Of a DNA stretch of 64,000 nt, positions 63,771-64,000 are shown piece after piece. The DNA lies in NCBI RefSeq assembly GCF_020805785.1, contig NZ_JAJGZV010000001.1, forward strand, positions 744,001 through 808,000, given 5' to 3'. The position numbers and the translations under genes are program-made. Below the pieces are notes generated by a model that was not told the DNA's origin, did no database searches, and saw only the letters and a program-made list of their open reading frames with translations. The stretch comes from Flavobacterium chungbukense. Its GTDB lineage: Bacteria; Bacteroidota; Bacteroidia; Flavobacteriales; Flavobacteriaceae. Within the stretch, counting starts at the first letter, position 1. Every line of letters starts with the position of its first letter.

Positions 63771-64000
63771 TTACAAAGCAGTTATAATAAACTCACTTCG
63801 TCTATTCGCTTGATGTTCTTCTTCGGTGCAATTAACGCCATCAGAACATTTATTTACCAGTTGTGTTTCGCCATAGCCTTTTCCGGTTAATCGATTTGGC
63901 GATATACCATTTTTAATAAGCCATTTGATGGTAGATTTTGCTCTTCTGTCAGACAAAGCGGCATTGTATTGATGTGTTGCTCTACTGTCTGTATGCGAAC
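63771..64000 (-). CDS. OmpA-family peptidoglycan-binding protein, 3' part only
   Basis: The frame enters from the right edge and ends at a stop at 63771-63773, giving about 75 residues. They read SHTDSRATHQYNAALSDRRA, then STIKWLIKNGI, LTGKGYGETQ and, after a Cys-containing loop, HQANRRSEFIITAL. This is the C-terminal half of an OmpA-like domain, whose TDSR and NRRSEF positions bind diaminopimelate in peptidoglycan. The insertion with two Cys (NKCSDGVNCTEEEH) is typical of Bacteroidota OmpA proteins that often carry TPR or PD40 regions upstream. The rest lies outside the window. Confidence 0.88.
   Translation of the reverse strand, partial: SHTDSRATHQYNAALSDRRAKSTIKWLIKNGISPNRLTGKGYGETQLVNKCSDGVNCTEEEHQANRRSEFIITAL

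Overview
The window is an A+T-rich chromosomal segment of a Bacteroidota bacterium, most likely a Flavobacterium or close relative. Four things point there. It carries a SusC/SusD nutrient-uptake pair. Several promoters fit the Bacteroidota pattern TTG-(about 19)-TAnnTTTG, and ribosome-binding sites are A-rich rather than Shine-Dalgarno-like. The gene set includes LptD, TamB, bacillithiol synthase BshA and a PIG-L-fused NagB. Many short dispersed inverted repeats of a flavobacterial type fill the intergenic spaces. I see no tRNA, rRNA, CRISPR array, transposase or prophage.

Layout. 1-4050 (minus): the 5' part of an M43-type metalloprotease lipoprotein, then a tsaD-rsmE-DUF4159-SpoU methyltransferase group. 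4243-12526 (plus): tamB, then carbohydrate core genes (pfkA, gapA, a BadF-type sugar kinase, mgsA). 12507-20672: ridA and lptD (minus), then a divergent amidase, an MlaD-like protein and a two-gene Fe-S module. 21216-26986: bshA, a PrcB-like lipoprotein, a small outer-membrane barrel, an LpxH-like phosphoesterase, aroC and a dicarboxylate symporter. 27115-37699: a TPR hybrid histidine kinase, an RNA helicase, hutG, hutI, a glutaminyl cyclase, the SRP RNA gene ffs with a clear promoter, an SDR enzyme and a GAF histidine kinase. 37841-38682: a promoter, a structured RNA leader and transaldolase.

39388-51925 is an N-acetylglucosamine / chitooligosaccharide utilisation locus: a FucP-like sugar transporter, a LytS/LytTR two-component pair, SusC, SusD, a NagB-deacetylase fusion and a GH20 hexosaminidase. 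Direct repeats with 21-bp spacing, resembling LytTR operators, lie upstream of both susC and the transporter, so the pair probably controls both transcripts. GlcNAc taken up here could be phosphorylated by the BadF-type kinase, deacetylated and deaminated by the NagB fusion, and passed to PfkA and GapA.

52332-64000 holds two DUF3592 paralogues, a TlpA thioredoxin, an asymmetric ABC-F ATPase and a very small lipoprotein gene. It also holds a three-gene cassette (56939-58683) of a membrane protein, a short TIR-like protein and a deoxyribosyltransferase-like/Tudor-like protein. That cassette looks like an undescribed defence or signalling module. Then follow pyrR-pyrB, a STAS-like protein with RNase Z, pdxH, a CAP lipoprotein and the 3' part of an OmpA-family gene. 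The most interesting items are the TIR-like cassette, the shared LytTR operators, the structured RNA ahead of transaldolase, and repeat families that end at start codons or contain stop codons.
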